A stretch of DNA of 64,000 nucleotides from JAHEJA01 sp965657215 (GCA_965657215.1 CBFHNR010000002.1:124001-188000); one strand, 5' to 3'; positions 16,656-26,432 are shown, counted from the first letter of the stretch. The notes: generated from the sequence alone by a model not told the origin. Program-made: numbers and translations.

Positions 16656-17798
16656 ATGCAGGCGAAATTTGCAACCCAGCCCCAAAAGAGCAGGGGACGA
16701 CTGTATCCCGAAACCGAAAGCGCGTTTCGCTCTTGCTTTCAAAGGGACCGTGATCGCATCATTCACTGCAGCGCGTTTCGACGTCTCAAACATAAAACCC
16801 AAGTGTTTGTGGAACATGAGGGCGACTATTTTCGCACCCGTCTCACGCATTCCATTGAGGTCGCTCAAGTCGCGCGCACGATTGCTGGTGTGTTGGGCGT
16901 GAACTCTGAATTAACCGAAGCGGTTGCCCTTGCGCATGATCTGGGCCACACGCCTTTTGGGCATACGGGCGAAGATGCCTTGGATGAATTGATGGCCCCT
17001 TATGGCGGCTTTGATCATAATGCCCAAGCGGTAAAAATCGTCACATCCCTTGAGCGCCATTATGCGGATTTTGATGGGCTGAACCTCACATGGGAAACGC
17101 TAGAGGCCATTGCAAAGCACAATGGTCCTGTAGTGGGGGATTTGCCATACATTCTAGAGGATTATAATAAAGTTTATGATCTTGAACTCGACACCTATGC
17201 CAGTGTCGAAGCCCAAGTCGCGGCATTAGCCGATGATATTGCTTATAATCACCACGACATCCATGACGGTCTGAGGGCTGAGCTGTTTTCTACGGACGAA
17301 GTTGCCGAGCTGCCGATACTCAAAGATTGCTTTGCTGAGGTGGACAAAAAATATCCAGGCTTGAATTACTATCGCCGTCGCCACGAAGCATTGCGTCGCT
17401 TTTTCGGGATATTGGTCGAGGATGTCTTGTCTGTCACAAAGGCGAATTTGGCCGAAGTCGATCCGCAATCAGTCGAAGATGTGCGCGCAGCAGGGCGTCC
17501 AATGGTTCAGTTTTCACCTGAATTATGGCGTGATCTCAAGGTGATACGTCATTTCCTTTTCCATCAGATGTATCGCGCCCCAAGCGTGGTTATCGTGCGC
17601 AACGAGGTTTCAGAGGCGGTAAATTCTCTCTTTCCGCTCTATATGGAGCGCCCAGATTTATTACCAAAACAATGGCGCAAAGATGTGGCTGAAGCCAATA
17701 ATGACACAATGCTTGCGCGGATCGTGTCGGATTATATTTCTGGCATGACGGATCGCTTTGCGTTGCAGCAATATCAAACATTAATCAAAGACGGGTAA
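16656..17798 (+). CDS. dgt: Deoxyguanosinetriphosphate triphosphohydrolase-like protein
   Basis: A 380-aa HD-domain hydrolase that splits dNTPs into nucleosides and triphosphate. Motifs: FRRLKHKTQVF, TRLTHSIEVAQVARTIA (first His), ALAHDLGHTPFGHTGEDALDE (the HD pair) and a downstream ALADDIAYNHHDIHDGL segment with the last metal ligand. The length matches the shorter alphaproteobacterial class. It is followed 20 bp later by an antiporter gene. Confidence 0.93.
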   Translation: MQAKFATQPQKSRGRLYPETESAFRSCFQRDRDRIIHCSAFRRLKHKTQVFVEHEGDYFRTRLTHSIEVAQVARTIAGVLGVNSELTEAVALAHDLGHTPFGHTGEDALDELMAPYGGFDHNAQAVKIVTSLERHYADFDGLNLTWETLEAIAKHNGPVVGDLPYILEDYNKVYDLELDTYASVEAQVAALADDIAYNHHDIHDGLRAELFSTDEVAELPILKDCFAEVDKKYPGLNYYRRRHEALRRFFGILVEDVLSVTKANLAEVDPQSVEDVRAAGRPMVQFSPELWRDLKVIRHFLFHQMYRAPSVVIVRNEVSEAVNSLFPLYMERPDLLPKQWRKDVAEANNDTMLARIVSDYISGMTDRFALQQYQTLIKDG

Positions 17799-17818
17799 TT
17801 TGTACTGAGGGGTGCACA

Positions 17819-19633
17819 ATGGCAATTGAACAAGGCGGTGTAGACGTGGTTGGCGCGATGGCGGCAATCGGTGTGTTAGGTGTGGGGGCTCAATGGATTG
17901 CATGGCGCTTGAATATTCCAGCAATCGTTTTGATGTTACTGGCGGGATTACTGGCGGGGCCTGTCTTTGGGATATTAAACCCTGAACAGGATTTAGGGCC
18001 GATAACGGGGCCGATCATTTCGATTGCGGTTGCTGTGATCCTCTTTGAAGGCGGGATGACCCTTAACCTTCATAGTTTGCGCGACGCCAGTAAGGGCGTC
18101 ATGCGATTGGTTGTGATTGGCGCGCCTTTGGGGTGGATAATGTCAACGCTTGCTTTGCGGTTCGGTGCAGGGTTGTCTTGGGCATCCTCAACTGTCTTTG
18201 GCGGGATTATGATCGTCACAGGCCCAACGGTTATCGCGCCGCTCCTGCGACAGGCTAAACTATCACGCCGACCCGCCGCTTTGTTGCAATGGGAAGCAAT
18301 CGTCAACGATCCCATCGGGGCATTGGCCGCTGTGCTGGCTTTCGAAGTGATTTTGGTTATGTCCCAAGCGGCGACCTTGTCACATGCCATTACCATTTTG
18401 ATAACGGGGCTGGTCGTTTCCATTGTTCTGGGAATCGCAGCGGGCTTTGGATTGGCGCATTCTTTCCGACGGGGATGGGTGCCAGAATACATTAAGGTGC
18501 CATTGCTCTTCGTTGTTTTAATTGCGATTTTTGCGGCCTCAAATAGAGTGCTGCATGAAAGCGGTCTCATGGCGGTAACAGTCATGGGGATGGTCATCGC
18601 AAATGCGAATTTGCCTTCTTACGAAGAACTGCGCCGTTTCAAAGAACACGCAACGGTCCTTTTGGTGTCGGGGGTCTTTATCCTTTTGGCGGCTTCTATG
18701 GATTTTGCCACACTTGCTCAGCTGGATGCGCGCGCTGCTATCTTCCTCGCGGCGGTCATCTTTGTGGCGCGTCCTTTGACGGTCTATCTATCGCTCCTTC
18801 GGACGGATTTGCCGATGAATGAACGCACCTTGATTGCCACGACCGGCCCACGTGGGGTGGTGCTTGTGGCCGTGGCGGGGCTGTTTGGGGAACGGCTCTT
18901 TGAGTTGGGCATCGAAGATGGGGCAATGATTGGCCCGCTTGCCTTTGCACTGGTGGCTTGTACCGTTGTGCTTCATGGCTTTACCCTCAAACCAGTTGCA
19001 AGGATGCTAGGGTTAAGCGGATCTGCAACGCCAGGAGTGTTGATCGTGGGTGGAACGGCATGGGGCACCGAATTGGCCCAATGCTTGAGCAAAGCGGACA
19101 TCCCTGTGTTGGTCTCTGATGCAAACTATCGCAACCTCCGCCAAGCAAAGGATGCAAATATCCCTGTGTTCTTTGGAGACATCTTGTCTGAGGCGGCGGA
19201 ACATAATGTGGAAATCCACAACTTCGACCTCTTATTCGCAGCGTCAGATAACGACGCCTATAATACCTTGGTGACAACGGATTTGGGGCCAGAGTTCGGC
19301 CGGGATAAAGTGTTTCAGATCCCGCGCGAACAAACGGGGTCGGCGCGCTATGACTTGCCTGCAACTTTGGGTGGTCGCTCATTGATGGACGGGGAAAGCT
19401 ATACATCCCTCCTGAGCAAGTTGCGCGAGGGCTGGGAATTCCGCATCACACCAATGGGGGCAGAATTTTCCTATGACAATTGGCGCCAGACCCATCCAAA
19501 GAGTCACATCGTCGCGCTCATCAGTGATAAAAACCGATTGCGCATCCCCGCAAACCAAACTTCAGTCAAAATATCAGAAGGTGAAAAAATCATTCATTTC
19601 TCGCCCAAACGTGCCGAAGACCCTGTGAAATAG
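17819..19633 (+). CDS. CPA1-type cation:proton antiporter with C-terminal TrkA-N domain
   Basis: A 604-aa inner-membrane antiporter. The first 400 residues form about 12 hydrophobic helices with LLAGLLAGPVFG near the N-terminus, a conserved polar NDPIGALAAVLAFE segment (ND pair of the exchange site) and ATTGPRGVVLVAVAGLFGE, typical of the CPA1/NhaP2 group. A Rossmann domain begins near residue 405 (LIVGGTAWGTELAQCL), related to KTN/RCK domains that gate K+ systems by nucleotide or ligand. A role in Na+ or K+/H+ exchange and pH or salt homeostasis fits a marine lifestyle; the ion is not certain. Confidence 0.88.
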   Translation: MAIEQGGVDVVGAMAAIGVLGVGAQWIAWRLNIPAIVLMLLAGLLAGPVFGILNPEQDLGPITGPIISIAVAVILFEGGMTLNLHSLRDASKGVMRLVVIGAPLGWIMSTLALRFGAGLSWASSTVFGGIMIVTGPTVIAPLLRQAKLSRRPAALLQWEAIVNDPIGALAAVLAFEVILVMSQAATLSHAITILITGLVVSIVLGIAAGFGLAHSFRRGWVPEYIKVPLLFVVLIAIFAASNRVLHESGLMAVTVMGMVIANANLPSYEELRRFKEHATVLLVSGVFILLAASMDFATLAQLDARAAIFLAAVIFVARPLTVYLSLLRTDLPMNERTLIATTGPRGVVLVAVAGLFGERLFELGIEDGAMIGPLAFALVACTVVLHGFTLKPVARMLGLSGSATPGVLIVGGTAWGTELAQCLSKADIPVLVSDANYRNLRQAKDANIPVFFGDILSEAAEHNVEIHNFDLLFAASDNDAYNTLVTTDLGPEFGRDKVFQIPREQTGSARYDLPATLGGRSLMDGESYTSLLSKLREGWEFRITPMGAEFSYDNWRQTHPKSHIVALISDKNRLRIPANQTSVKISEGEKIIHFSPKRAEDPVK

Positions 19634-19699
19634 GCTGCAATGCATTGACCTTGTGGGTGCGCGTGATAAACCGCACCCAGAAACAAGGAAGCCAGAAAA

Positions 19700-21445
19700 A
19701 TGAATTTATTTGCTGAAATGCGGACATTGGTGATCGCGTCTTTGGATGCGATGGTTGCAAACGGTGATTTACCAGAAGGGTTGAATTTCACGAACGTAAC
19801 TGTTGAACCACCGCGAGACCCGTTGCATGGCGACATGGCAACGAATGCAGCAATGGTTCTGGCAAAGCCTGCCTCCCGAAAGCCACGCGATATCGCCGAT
19901 GCTTTGGCGGCGCGGTTGGCTGCGGATGCACGGGTCACAGTCGCAGAGGTCGCGGGACCTGGATTTTTGAACATGCGCTTGGCGCCTGTCGTTTGGCAGG
20001 AGCTCGTGAAATCTGTGCTTACGCAAAACACACAATTCGGCCGCTCTGATCTTGGTCAGGGAAAACGGGTCAATGTTGAGTATGTCTCTGCAAACCCAAC
20101 TGGGCCTTTACATGTCGGTCATACGCGGGGCGCGGTCTTTGGCGATGCCTTGGCAAGCCTTTTGGCCTATGCGGGCTTTGACGTGACACGGGAATATTAC
20201 ATCAACGATGGCGGTGCCCAAGTGGACGTCCTCGCGCGCTCTGTCTATTTGCGCTACCTCGAAGCGCACGGCCAAGAGGTCGCCTTCGAGGATGGAACCT
20301 ATCCGGGTGATTATCTGATCCCTGTTGGACAAGCCTTGAAAGACAAGGTTGGTGATGCCTTTGTCGATAAAGGGGAACAATTCTGGTTAACAGAAATCCG
20401 CGAATTTGCGACCGAAGCGATGATGGATTTGATCCGTGCGGACTTGTTGTCACTTGGGGTTCAAATGGATGAATTCTTTAGTGAAAAGGCGCTTTATGGC
20501 ACAGGTCGGATTGAGGCGGCTATTCAATCGCTCAAGGACAAAGGGTTGATCTATGAAGGTGTGCTTGAGCCGCCCAAAGGGAAAAAGCCTGAGGATTGGG
20601 AACCACGGGAACAAACCTTGTTCAAATCAACTGAGCACGGCGACGACGTTGATCGCCCTGTGATGAAATCTGATGGAGCATGGACCTATTTCGCACCTGA
20701 CATTGCCTATCACTTTGACAAGGTCGAGCGTGGCTATGACCAGCTGATTGATGTGTTTGGTGCCGATCATGGCGGATATGTCAAACGGATGAAGGCGGCT
20801 GTGTCTGCGTTGTCTGATGGCAAGACACCATTAGACATCAAACTCACTCAATTGGTGAAGCTTTATAAAAACGGCGAACCGTTCAAAATGTCCAAACGGG
20901 CAGGGACCTTTGTAACCCTGCGCGATGTGGTGGATCAGGTCGGCTCTGATGTTACTCGGTTTGTGATGCTGACCCGTAAGAACGACGCCAACCTAGATTT
21001 TGATTTCGACAAAGTGCTAGAGCAAAGCCGTGAAAACCCTGTTTTCTATGTTCAATACGCGAATGCACGGGTGAATTCAGTTCTGCGCAAGGCGAAAGAG
21101 GCGGGAATTTCTGTGACTGACGCAGACTTGCAAGCGGCGGATTTCTCGAAATTGGATCATGACGCAGAAATCAATGTCGCGCGGAAATTAGCGGAATGGC
21201 CACGTTTGGTTGAAACAGCGGCGCGCACCAATGAGCCGCATCGAGTTGCCTTTTATCTCTATGAATTGGCGTCAGATTTCCATGGTCTTTGGAACAAAGG
21301 CAATGATGTTGTCTCTTTGCGGTTTATCCAAGAAAGCGACAGCGCCACATCTCAGAGCAAAATTGCACTCGCGCGTGCCGTTTCTGTTGTTATTTCCGCA
21401 GGACTTGGTATTTTGGGCGTAACTCCTGCAGAAGAAATGCGATAA
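19700..21445 (+). CDS. argS: Arginyl-tRNA synthetase
   Basis: A 581-aa class I synthetase charging tRNA-Arg. An N-terminal Arg-S domain precedes the catalytic domain with the HIGH-equivalent HVGHTRGAVFGDALA after VSANPTGP, and FKMSKRAG matches the KMSKS loop. The DALR anticodon-binding domain with FYVQYANAR is at the C-terminus. First gene of the Rhodobacterales cluster argS-SPOR-nagZ-scpA-scpB. An AAGGAAG site precedes the ATG. Confidence 0.96.
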   Translation: MNLFAEMRTLVIASLDAMVANGDLPEGLNFTNVTVEPPRDPLHGDMATNAAMVLAKPASRKPRDIADALAARLAADARVTVAEVAGPGFLNMRLAPVVWQELVKSVLTQNTQFGRSDLGQGKRVNVEYVSANPTGPLHVGHTRGAVFGDALASLLAYAGFDVTREYYINDGGAQVDVLARSVYLRYLEAHGQEVAFEDGTYPGDYLIPVGQALKDKVGDAFVDKGEQFWLTEIREFATEAMMDLIRADLLSLGVQMDEFFSEKALYGTGRIEAAIQSLKDKGLIYEGVLEPPKGKKPEDWEPREQTLFKSTEHGDDVDRPVMKSDGAWTYFAPDIAYHFDKVERGYDQLIDVFGADHGGYVKRMKAAVSALSDGKTPLDIKLTQLVKLYKNGEPFKMSKRAGTFVTLRDVVDQVGSDVTRFVMLTRKNDANLDFDFDKVLEQSRENPVFYVQYANARVNSVLRKAKEAGISVTDADLQAADFSKLDHDAEINVARKLAEWPRLVETAARTNEPHRVAFYLYELASDFHGLWNKGNDVVSLRFIQESDSATSQSKIALARAVSVVISAGLGILGVTPAEEMR

Positions 21446-21510
21446 AAAATAGCAGCTCTGCAGGGTGAGGCAGCAAAATAGGGGCGCAAAGCTCCTGTAA
21501 TGAGGGCAAC

Positions 21511-22440
21511 ATGGCAGAGCAGTTTTACACCCAAGGGGGCAGCCCTTCGGGCGCGAATATCAATATTGGAAAAGTCACAATGTGGACGGGCGGGCTTCTG
21601 AGTTTGGCCCTGATCGGTGGTATGTCTTTCTGGGCATATAAGCTGATTGTGCGCGATGTCACAGGCGTTCCTGTGGTGCAGGCGGTTGCGGGTCCGATGC
21701 GGGTCGCACCTGAAAATCCAGGTGGTATTTCAGCAGAAAATCAAGGACTTAGCGTGACGCAAGTGGCTGCGGAAACGCCAACACAAAAGCCCGATCAAGT
21801 GGTCCTTGCACCACAATCTGTGGCCTTGGATGACAATGATCTTCCGCGTCGCTTGATCTTGTCCTCTGATCAATCAGCGGACACTGGAACAGACACGGCC
21901 ATCGGTGCTGGAAACGCGCTGAGCATTCAGGACCTCGCGGATCAAATTATCGCGGATGCACAACCTTTGTCAGATGTCGCCCCTGGTCCAAAAACAGTCA
22001 AGGTCACGCCAACAGGGGTCGAAGTTGCCTTGCAACAAGCGCTTAGCACAAGCGCTGTTACCCCGCTTGCCGTTCAAGCTGTGCTGCGTCCAAAGGCGCG
22101 ACCGAGCAACATCACCCCAACAACCGTTGCAGTTTCGCAACGCGTGAATACGGCCTCAGTAAGCGAAATCGCGATCGAAAGCTTGTCACCTGGGACCGCA
22201 TTGGTTCAGCTCGGCGCCTTTGACAGCGAAGCTATTGCACGAGATCAATGGAACCGCATGAGCGCGAAATTCTCGGTCTTTATGAATGATCGCCCGCGCG
22301 TTATCCAAAAAGCAACGAGCGGGGGACGGGTCTTTTACCGCCTTCGCGCAGCTGGCTTTTCCGATTTGGACGATGCACGCCGATTTTGCGCCACGCTTGC
22401 CGCGGGTCGTCAGGACTGTATCCCCGTCCTAACACGCTAA
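21511..22440 (+). CDS. SPOR-domain membrane protein
   Basis: A 309-aa bitopic protein: short cytosolic N-terminus, one transmembrane helix (about residues 27-47), a long low-complexity periplasmic linker rich in Ala, Pro, Thr and Val, and a C-terminal SPOR domain (ALVQLGAFDSEAIARDQW through FYRLRAAGF to the end). SPOR domains bind glycan strands lacking stem peptides at the division septum, so a role in division or wall remodelling is likely. Its TAA overlaps the nagZ ATG by one base, which couples it to a peptidoglycan recycling enzyme. Confidence 0.9.
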   Translation: MAEQFYTQGGSPSGANINIGKVTMWTGGLLSLALIGGMSFWAYKLIVRDVTGVPVVQAVAGPMRVAPENPGGISAENQGLSVTQVAAETPTQKPDQVVLAPQSVALDDNDLPRRLILSSDQSADTGTDTAIGAGNALSIQDLADQIIADAQPLSDVAPGPKTVKVTPTGVEVALQQALSTSAVTPLAVQAVLRPKARPSNITPTTVAVSQRVNTASVSEIAIESLSPGTALVQLGAFDSEAIARDQWNRMSAKFSVFMNDRPRVIQKATSGGRVFYRLRAAGFSDLDDARRFCATLAAGRQDCIPVLTR

Positions 22441-23429
22441 TGATGCCACACTCGACATCATCAATTGTTTTCGGATGCCATGGTCCAAAGCTTTTGCCGC
22501 AGGAACGCTCATTTTTTGCCAAAGTGAACCCCTCGGGGTTCATTTTGTTTGCCCGAAATATTGAAAACCGTGATCAGCTAACTGGCTTGACCCAAGATTT
22601 GCGCGACGCAGTTGGGTGGAACGCACCGATTATGATTGATCAAGAGGGCGGGCGGGTTCAACGGCTTCGTGCCCCAATGGTTCATGATTGGCCAGCCCCC
22701 TTGGATCACGCTTCGCGCGGGGATCCGCAGGCAATTTATGATCGCTACTATCTGATTTCACAGGAACTTTTGTCCTTTGGGATTGATATGAATTGCGCAC
22801 CTTGTTTGGATATTGCGCGACCAGAGACCCATCCGTTTTTGTATAATCGCTGTTTGGGAACCACTGTGGACGATGTCGTGCACAATGGTCGTGCGGCGCT
22901 TAATGGTCACCTAGAGGCAGGTGTCGTGCCAATCATCAAACATATGCCCGGTCACGGTCTGGCGCAAACAGATAGCCACAAGAGCCTCCCTAAGGTGAGC
23001 GAGGATCAAGACAGCCTAATGGCCAATGATTTCGCTGCGTTCAAGGCCTTTGCCGATGCGCCGATCGCCATGAGCGCGCATATTGTGTTTTCCGCCTTAG
23101 ATCACCGGCCGGCGACAATTTCCCCGGTGATGATCACTATGATCCGCGAAGCGCTTGGGTTCAGCGGTCTCTTGATTAGCGATGACATCTCTATGGAGGC
23201 GTTGCCTGGGGCTATAGAGGCGCGCGCGGCGAATGCAATCTCAGCAGGCTGCGATATGGCTCTGCATTGCAATGGTGACCTCGATGAAATGCAGCGTATC
23301 GCTGATGCGGTGCCCAGCCTGTCTACGGCGGCGCAGGCGCGCGCAGACCGCACCCTTGCCTTGCGGAGCGATAAGAGGCCGACAGAACTTGACATAAAAG
23401 AATTGTCTGCCACTTTGCTTGGGTCTTAA
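22440..23429 (+). CDS. nagZ: Beta-N-acetylhexosaminidase
   Basis: A 329-aa family GH3 enzyme that removes GlcNAc from anhydromuropeptides during cytosolic peptidoglycan recycling. It has IDQEGGRVQRL, KHMPGHGLAQTDSHKSLP with the catalytic His/Asp loop, and LLISDDISME with the nucleophile Asp. Start is ATG at 22440 (TAATGATG, sharing a base with the SPOR stop) or the next ATG at 22443. Its product feeds anmK, found at the left edge of the window. Confidence 0.95.
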   Translation: MMPHSTSSIVFGCHGPKLLPQERSFFAKVNPSGFILFARNIENRDQLTGLTQDLRDAVGWNAPIMIDQEGGRVQRLRAPMVHDWPAPLDHASRGDPQAIYDRYYLISQELLSFGIDMNCAPCLDIARPETHPFLYNRCLGTTVDDVVHNGRAALNGHLEAGVVPIIKHMPGHGLAQTDSHKSLPKVSEDQDSLMANDFAAFKAFADAPIAMSAHIVFSALDHRPATISPVMITMIREALGFSGLLISDDISMEALPGAIEARAANAISAGCDMALHCNGDLDEMQRIADAVPSLSTAAQARADRTLALRSDKRPTELDIKELSATLLGS

Positions 23430-23436
23430 CCACGGG

Positions 23437-24249
23437 ATGAGCATGCAAGAGGCTGACGCGCAATTTGACTTTGATCAGGGGCAATCCGTTGCGGATCGTC
23501 TGGCTGCGGAAGCGTTGATTATTGATGTGGATGGCTTTGAAGGACCGCTTGATGTGCTTTTGAGCTTATCACGCACGCAAAAAGTAGACCTTCGCAAGAT
23601 TTCAATTCTTCACCTTGCACAGCAATATCTAGCCTTTGTTGAACGGGCCAAAGAGTTACGTCTTGAGCTGGCGGCCGATTACCTCGTCATGGCGGCATGG
23701 CTCGCGTTTCTAAAATCGCGCCTCTTGCTGCCACCAGATCCCAAAGATGACGGTCCCTCAGGCGAAGAATTGGCCGCGCATCTCGCCTTTCAATTAGAAC
23801 GTTTGCAAGCAATGCGCGATGCGGCCGCCAAATTGATGGCGCGGGATCAATTGGGTCGCGATTTTTTCGCACGTGGTGTTCCAGAAACGATGGAGCGGGT
23901 GCGCAAGGTGAAATATACGGCGACGCTTTTGGATCTGATGCAAGGCTATTCGCGTATCCGCACCCGCGACGAATTTCGCCCCTTTGTGATGGATCGTGAC
24001 AACGTTTATACGATGGAACAAGCCCTTGAAACGATGCGGGGTTTGATTGGATTTGCGGGTGAATGGACGTCTCTTTCGGCCTATCTCCCGCCTGGTTGGA
24101 CCGGTGATCCTATTCGCCGCCGCGCGGCCACTGCGGCCACATTCGCCGCCTCCTTGGAATTGGCCAAAGCGGGTAAAGTGGAATTGCGCCAGAGCGATAC
24201 ATTTGCCCCCATTGAACTTAGAAAAGTAGACGATGCCAATGATGGATGA
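23437..24249 (+). CDS. scpA: Segregation and condensation protein A
   Basis: Kleisin subunit of the Smc-ScpAB condensin. The 270-aa protein has the N-terminal FEGPLDVLLSLSRTQKVDL and LAADYLVMAAWLAFLKSRLLLP segments that bind the Smc neck, and a C-terminal winged-helix part. ATG at 23437 or 23443 follows the nagZ stop within a few bases; an upstream TTG at 23419 would overlap nagZ. Overlaps scpB by 17 bp. Confidence 0.93.
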   Translation: MSMQEADAQFDFDQGQSVADRLAAEALIIDVDGFEGPLDVLLSLSRTQKVDLRKISILHLAQQYLAFVERAKELRLELAADYLVMAAWLAFLKSRLLLPPDPKDDGPSGEELAAHLAFQLERLQAMRDAAAKLMARDQLGRDFFARGVPETMERVRKVKYTATLLDLMQGYSRIRTRDEFRPFVMDRDNVYTMEQALETMRGLIGFAGEWTSLSAYLPPGWTGDPIRRRAATAATFAASLELAKAGKVELRQSDTFAPIELRKVDDANDG

Positions 24250-24889
24250 TGTGCAACAGCCTGAAAACACGAGCCTTTTTGAAGCCCCGCCCATGGCGGA
24301 ACAAGAACGCATGGTTGAGGCGATTTTATTTGCCTCCGCGGATCCTGTGACGATCAAAGAGCTGAATGACCGCATGCCGCATGGGTGTAACGCCGCCGAA
24401 GCGCTGAGCTATCTGCGCAAGCGCTATGACGGGCGCGGCGTGCGTGTTGTGAAAATTGGGGAAGCGTGGGCCCTTCGCACGGCGGGGGATTTGAGTTTCT
24501 TGATGCAAAAGGAAACGGTCGAAACCCGCAAGTTGAGCCGTGCCGCAATCGAGACCTTGGCGATTATTGCCTATCACCAACCCGTCACACGTGCCGAAAT
24601 CGAAGAAATTCGCGGTGTCAGCGTGTCGCGTGGCACGATTGATCAGCTGTTAGAAATGGAATGGATCCGCTTTGGCCGTCGCAAGATGACACCGGGGCGG
24701 CCAGTGACCTTTGTTGTGACGCAATCGTTTTTGGACCACTTTGGCCTTGAAAGCGCGCGTGATTTGCCTGGTGTCAAAGAATTGCGCTCGGCTGGCCTGT
24801 TAGAGAGTCGATTGCCTCCGACACTCGGAGGATTGACCCAAGACGACGATGACGACGATCAACCAGAATTGTTCGAAGAAGACGAATAG
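24233..24889 (+). CDS. scpB: Segregation and condensation protein B
   Basis: Winged-helix partner of ScpA in the Smc complex. The 218-aa protein shows the two tandem winged-helix units, with VEAILFASADPVTIKEL, ETLAIIAYHQPVTRAEIEEIRGV and GRPVTFVVTQSFLDHFGL, all conserved in ScpB. The C-terminus is an acidic tail (DDDDDDQPELFEEDE). Several ATGs within the first four codons (24233, 24239, 24242) could serve; the overlap with scpA implies coupled translation. Confidence 0.93.
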   Translation: MPMMDDVQQPENTSLFEAPPMAEQERMVEAILFASADPVTIKELNDRMPHGCNAAEALSYLRKRYDGRGVRVVKIGEAWALRTAGDLSFLMQKETVETRKLSRAAIETLAIIAYHQPVTRAEIEEIRGVSVSRGTIDQLLEMEWIRFGRRKMTPGRPVTFVVTQSFLDHFGLESARDLPGVKELRSAGLLESRLPPTLGGLTQDDDDDDQPELFEEDE

Positions 24890-24943
24890 CGCCATAATTT
24901 GACCTGAATTATCTGGTAGAGTAGCTCAAGTAGGAGAAATGGT

Positions 24944-25150
24944 ATGAATTTGAATATGATCTTGCGCATGATTTTGCGCCCGCTAATGAATAAAGTTATC
25001 AACAAAGGGGTGAATGCCGTCTTTGACCGCAAAGACCGAGCAGCTGGCAAAGATCCGCAAACTGGTGAAGAAAACTCACCATGGGATAAAAACAGCCAAA
25101 AGCGCGTGAAACAGTCTATGCGTGCGGCGCGTCGTCTTACACGCTTTTGA
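24944..25150 (+). CDS. Small basic protein of unknown function, 68 aa
   Basis: A short protein with an amphipathic, hydrophobic N-terminal helix (MNLNMILRMILRPLMNKV) and a highly basic C-terminal half (KRVKQSMRAARRLTRF). A TAGGAG site lies seven bases before the ATG, supporting a real gene. It follows scpB by 54 bp and ends in a 14-bp convergent overlap with dcd. Where I remember this cluster in other roseobacters, tatABC follows scpB; here this gene takes that place. Membrane-surface or nucleic-acid binding are both possible. Confidence 0.7.
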   Translation: MNLNMILRMILRPLMNKVINKGVNAVFDRKDRAAGKDPQTGEENSPWDKNSQKRVKQSMRAARRLTRF

Positions 25151-26213
25151 AATGTTTGGATAATTTCAGGCCTTGGCCCTGATAATTTGACGCAATATCC
25201 GCCCCGTAGATTTGTTCAGGGATAGCGGACATGCGTTCATAGACCAAGCGCCCTACCACTTGACCATGTTCAAGCACAAAGGGCGCTTCGTGACAGCGGA
25301 CCTCTAAAACGCCGCGCGATCCATGTCCCCCTGCGGCAGCGTGCCCAAAGCCGGGATCAAAAAAGCCAGCGTAATGGACGCGGAATTCACCCACCATGGC
25401 CAAAAATGGCGCCATTTCTGCAGCATAGGCTGGGGGAATGTGAACCGCTTCTTGGCTCACAAGAATATAAAAAGCACCGGGATCAAGGATGATCTGACCG
25501 TTTGAGCTGTGCAATTCTTCCCAAAACTCAGCAGGCTCATAGGCGCCGATGCGATCAAGATCGATGACACCTGTATGAGGTTTGGCGCGATAGCCTACAA
25601 GGGTGCCAGAGGCGGGTTTGAGATCAACGGAAAATCCCAAACCTTCGTCGATCACAGCGGTTCCAGAGACGAGTGTCTCAGTGGCGTGCAAGGTTTCTAA
25701 TTCGTGATCCTCTAGAATTGCTTGGCCTTGGCGGAACCTGATTTGGTTCAAACGCATCCCAGGACGCACCAAGACTGAAAACGATCTTGGACAAATCTCT
25801 GCAAAGAGGGGGCCAGTGTAGCCCGACGGGATACGGTCAAATTCGGTGCCACCATCGGTAATAACACGCGTCAGCAAATCCAGCCGACCAGTTGAGCTTT
25901 TGGCATTTGCAACGGCTTGTAAATCATCGCTTAAATCCAATGTCTCCATCAAGGGAACCACATAGACGCAGCCCTTTTCAAGAACCGCCCCTTGAGACAG
26001 GTCAACCTGATGCATTTCAAATTCGGACAAGCGGTCCATCACTGTGCGATCTTTACCAGCAAGGAAAGAGGCGCGCACACGCCATGCTGTGGTCCCAAGC
26101 CTCAGATCGAGAGAGGCAGGTTGGATTTGTGCCTCAATAATATCAGGAGAAGCCGATAAAACCCCATTGGAAATCAATGTTTTGATGGATTGGCTAGGCA
26201 ATACGCCGGTCAT
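25137..26213 (-). CDS. dcd: dCTP deaminase, double-length
   Basis: Converts dCTP to dUTP on the way to dTTP. The 358-aa protein is about twice the usual 190 and holds two Dcd/dUTPase-like units. The first has IQPASLDLRLGT, SSTGRLDLLTRVI and PRSFSVLVRPGMRLNQIRF; the second, from about residue 190, has VDLKPASGTLVGY, FYILVSQEAVHIP, GFFDPGFGH and EVRCHEAPFVLEHGQVVGRL. This fused form occurs in Rhodobacterales. The start at 26213 (MTGVLPSQSIK) has GGGAGAA upstream; the open frame extends 17 codons further without support. Confidence 0.9.
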   Translation of the reverse strand: MTGVLPSQSIKTLISNGVLSASPDIIEAQIQPASLDLRLGTTAWRVRASFLAGKDRTVMDRLSEFEMHQVDLSQGAVLEKGCVYVVPLMETLDLSDDLQAVANAKSSTGRLDLLTRVITDGGTEFDRIPSGYTGPLFAEICPRSFSVLVRPGMRLNQIRFRQGQAILEDHELETLHATETLVSGTAVIDEGLGFSVDLKPASGTLVGYRAKPHTGVIDLDRIGAYEPAEFWEELHSSNGQIILDPGAFYILVSQEAVHIPPAYAAEMAPFLAMVGEFRVHYAGFFDPGFGHAAAGGHGSRGVLEVRCHEAPFVLEHGQVVGRLVYERMSAIPEQIYGADIASNYQGQGLKLSKHFKSV

Positions 26214-26298
26214 ATCGAATTCTCCCTTTGGGTGGCTATGTCTATAGCACCGCTTGATACACAAATCGCCCGATCCTTGCGGACACGGGCGATGTTGT

Positions 26299-26375
26299 TG
26301 GTCGGGCTAGCAGGACTCGAACCTGCGACCTTCCGTCCCCCAGACGGACGCGCTACCAGGCTGCGCTATAGCCCG
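26299..26375 (-). tRNA. tRNA-Pro (anticodon GGG)
   Basis: The minus strand folds into a full cloverleaf: acceptor CGGGCTA/TAGCCCG, D-arm GCGC..GCGC with CAGCCTGGTA loop, anticodon stem TCCGT/ACGGA with loop CTGGGGG (anticodon GGG), T-stem GCAGG/CCTGC with TTCGAGT, discriminator A and an encoded CCA. It reads proline codon CCC (and CCU). Confidence 0.97.
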
Positions 26376-26432
26376 ACTATACGTCGTGTCTTACTGTTTT
26401 TCGCCGCAGTCGCAAGCGTAAATCGGCCAAAC

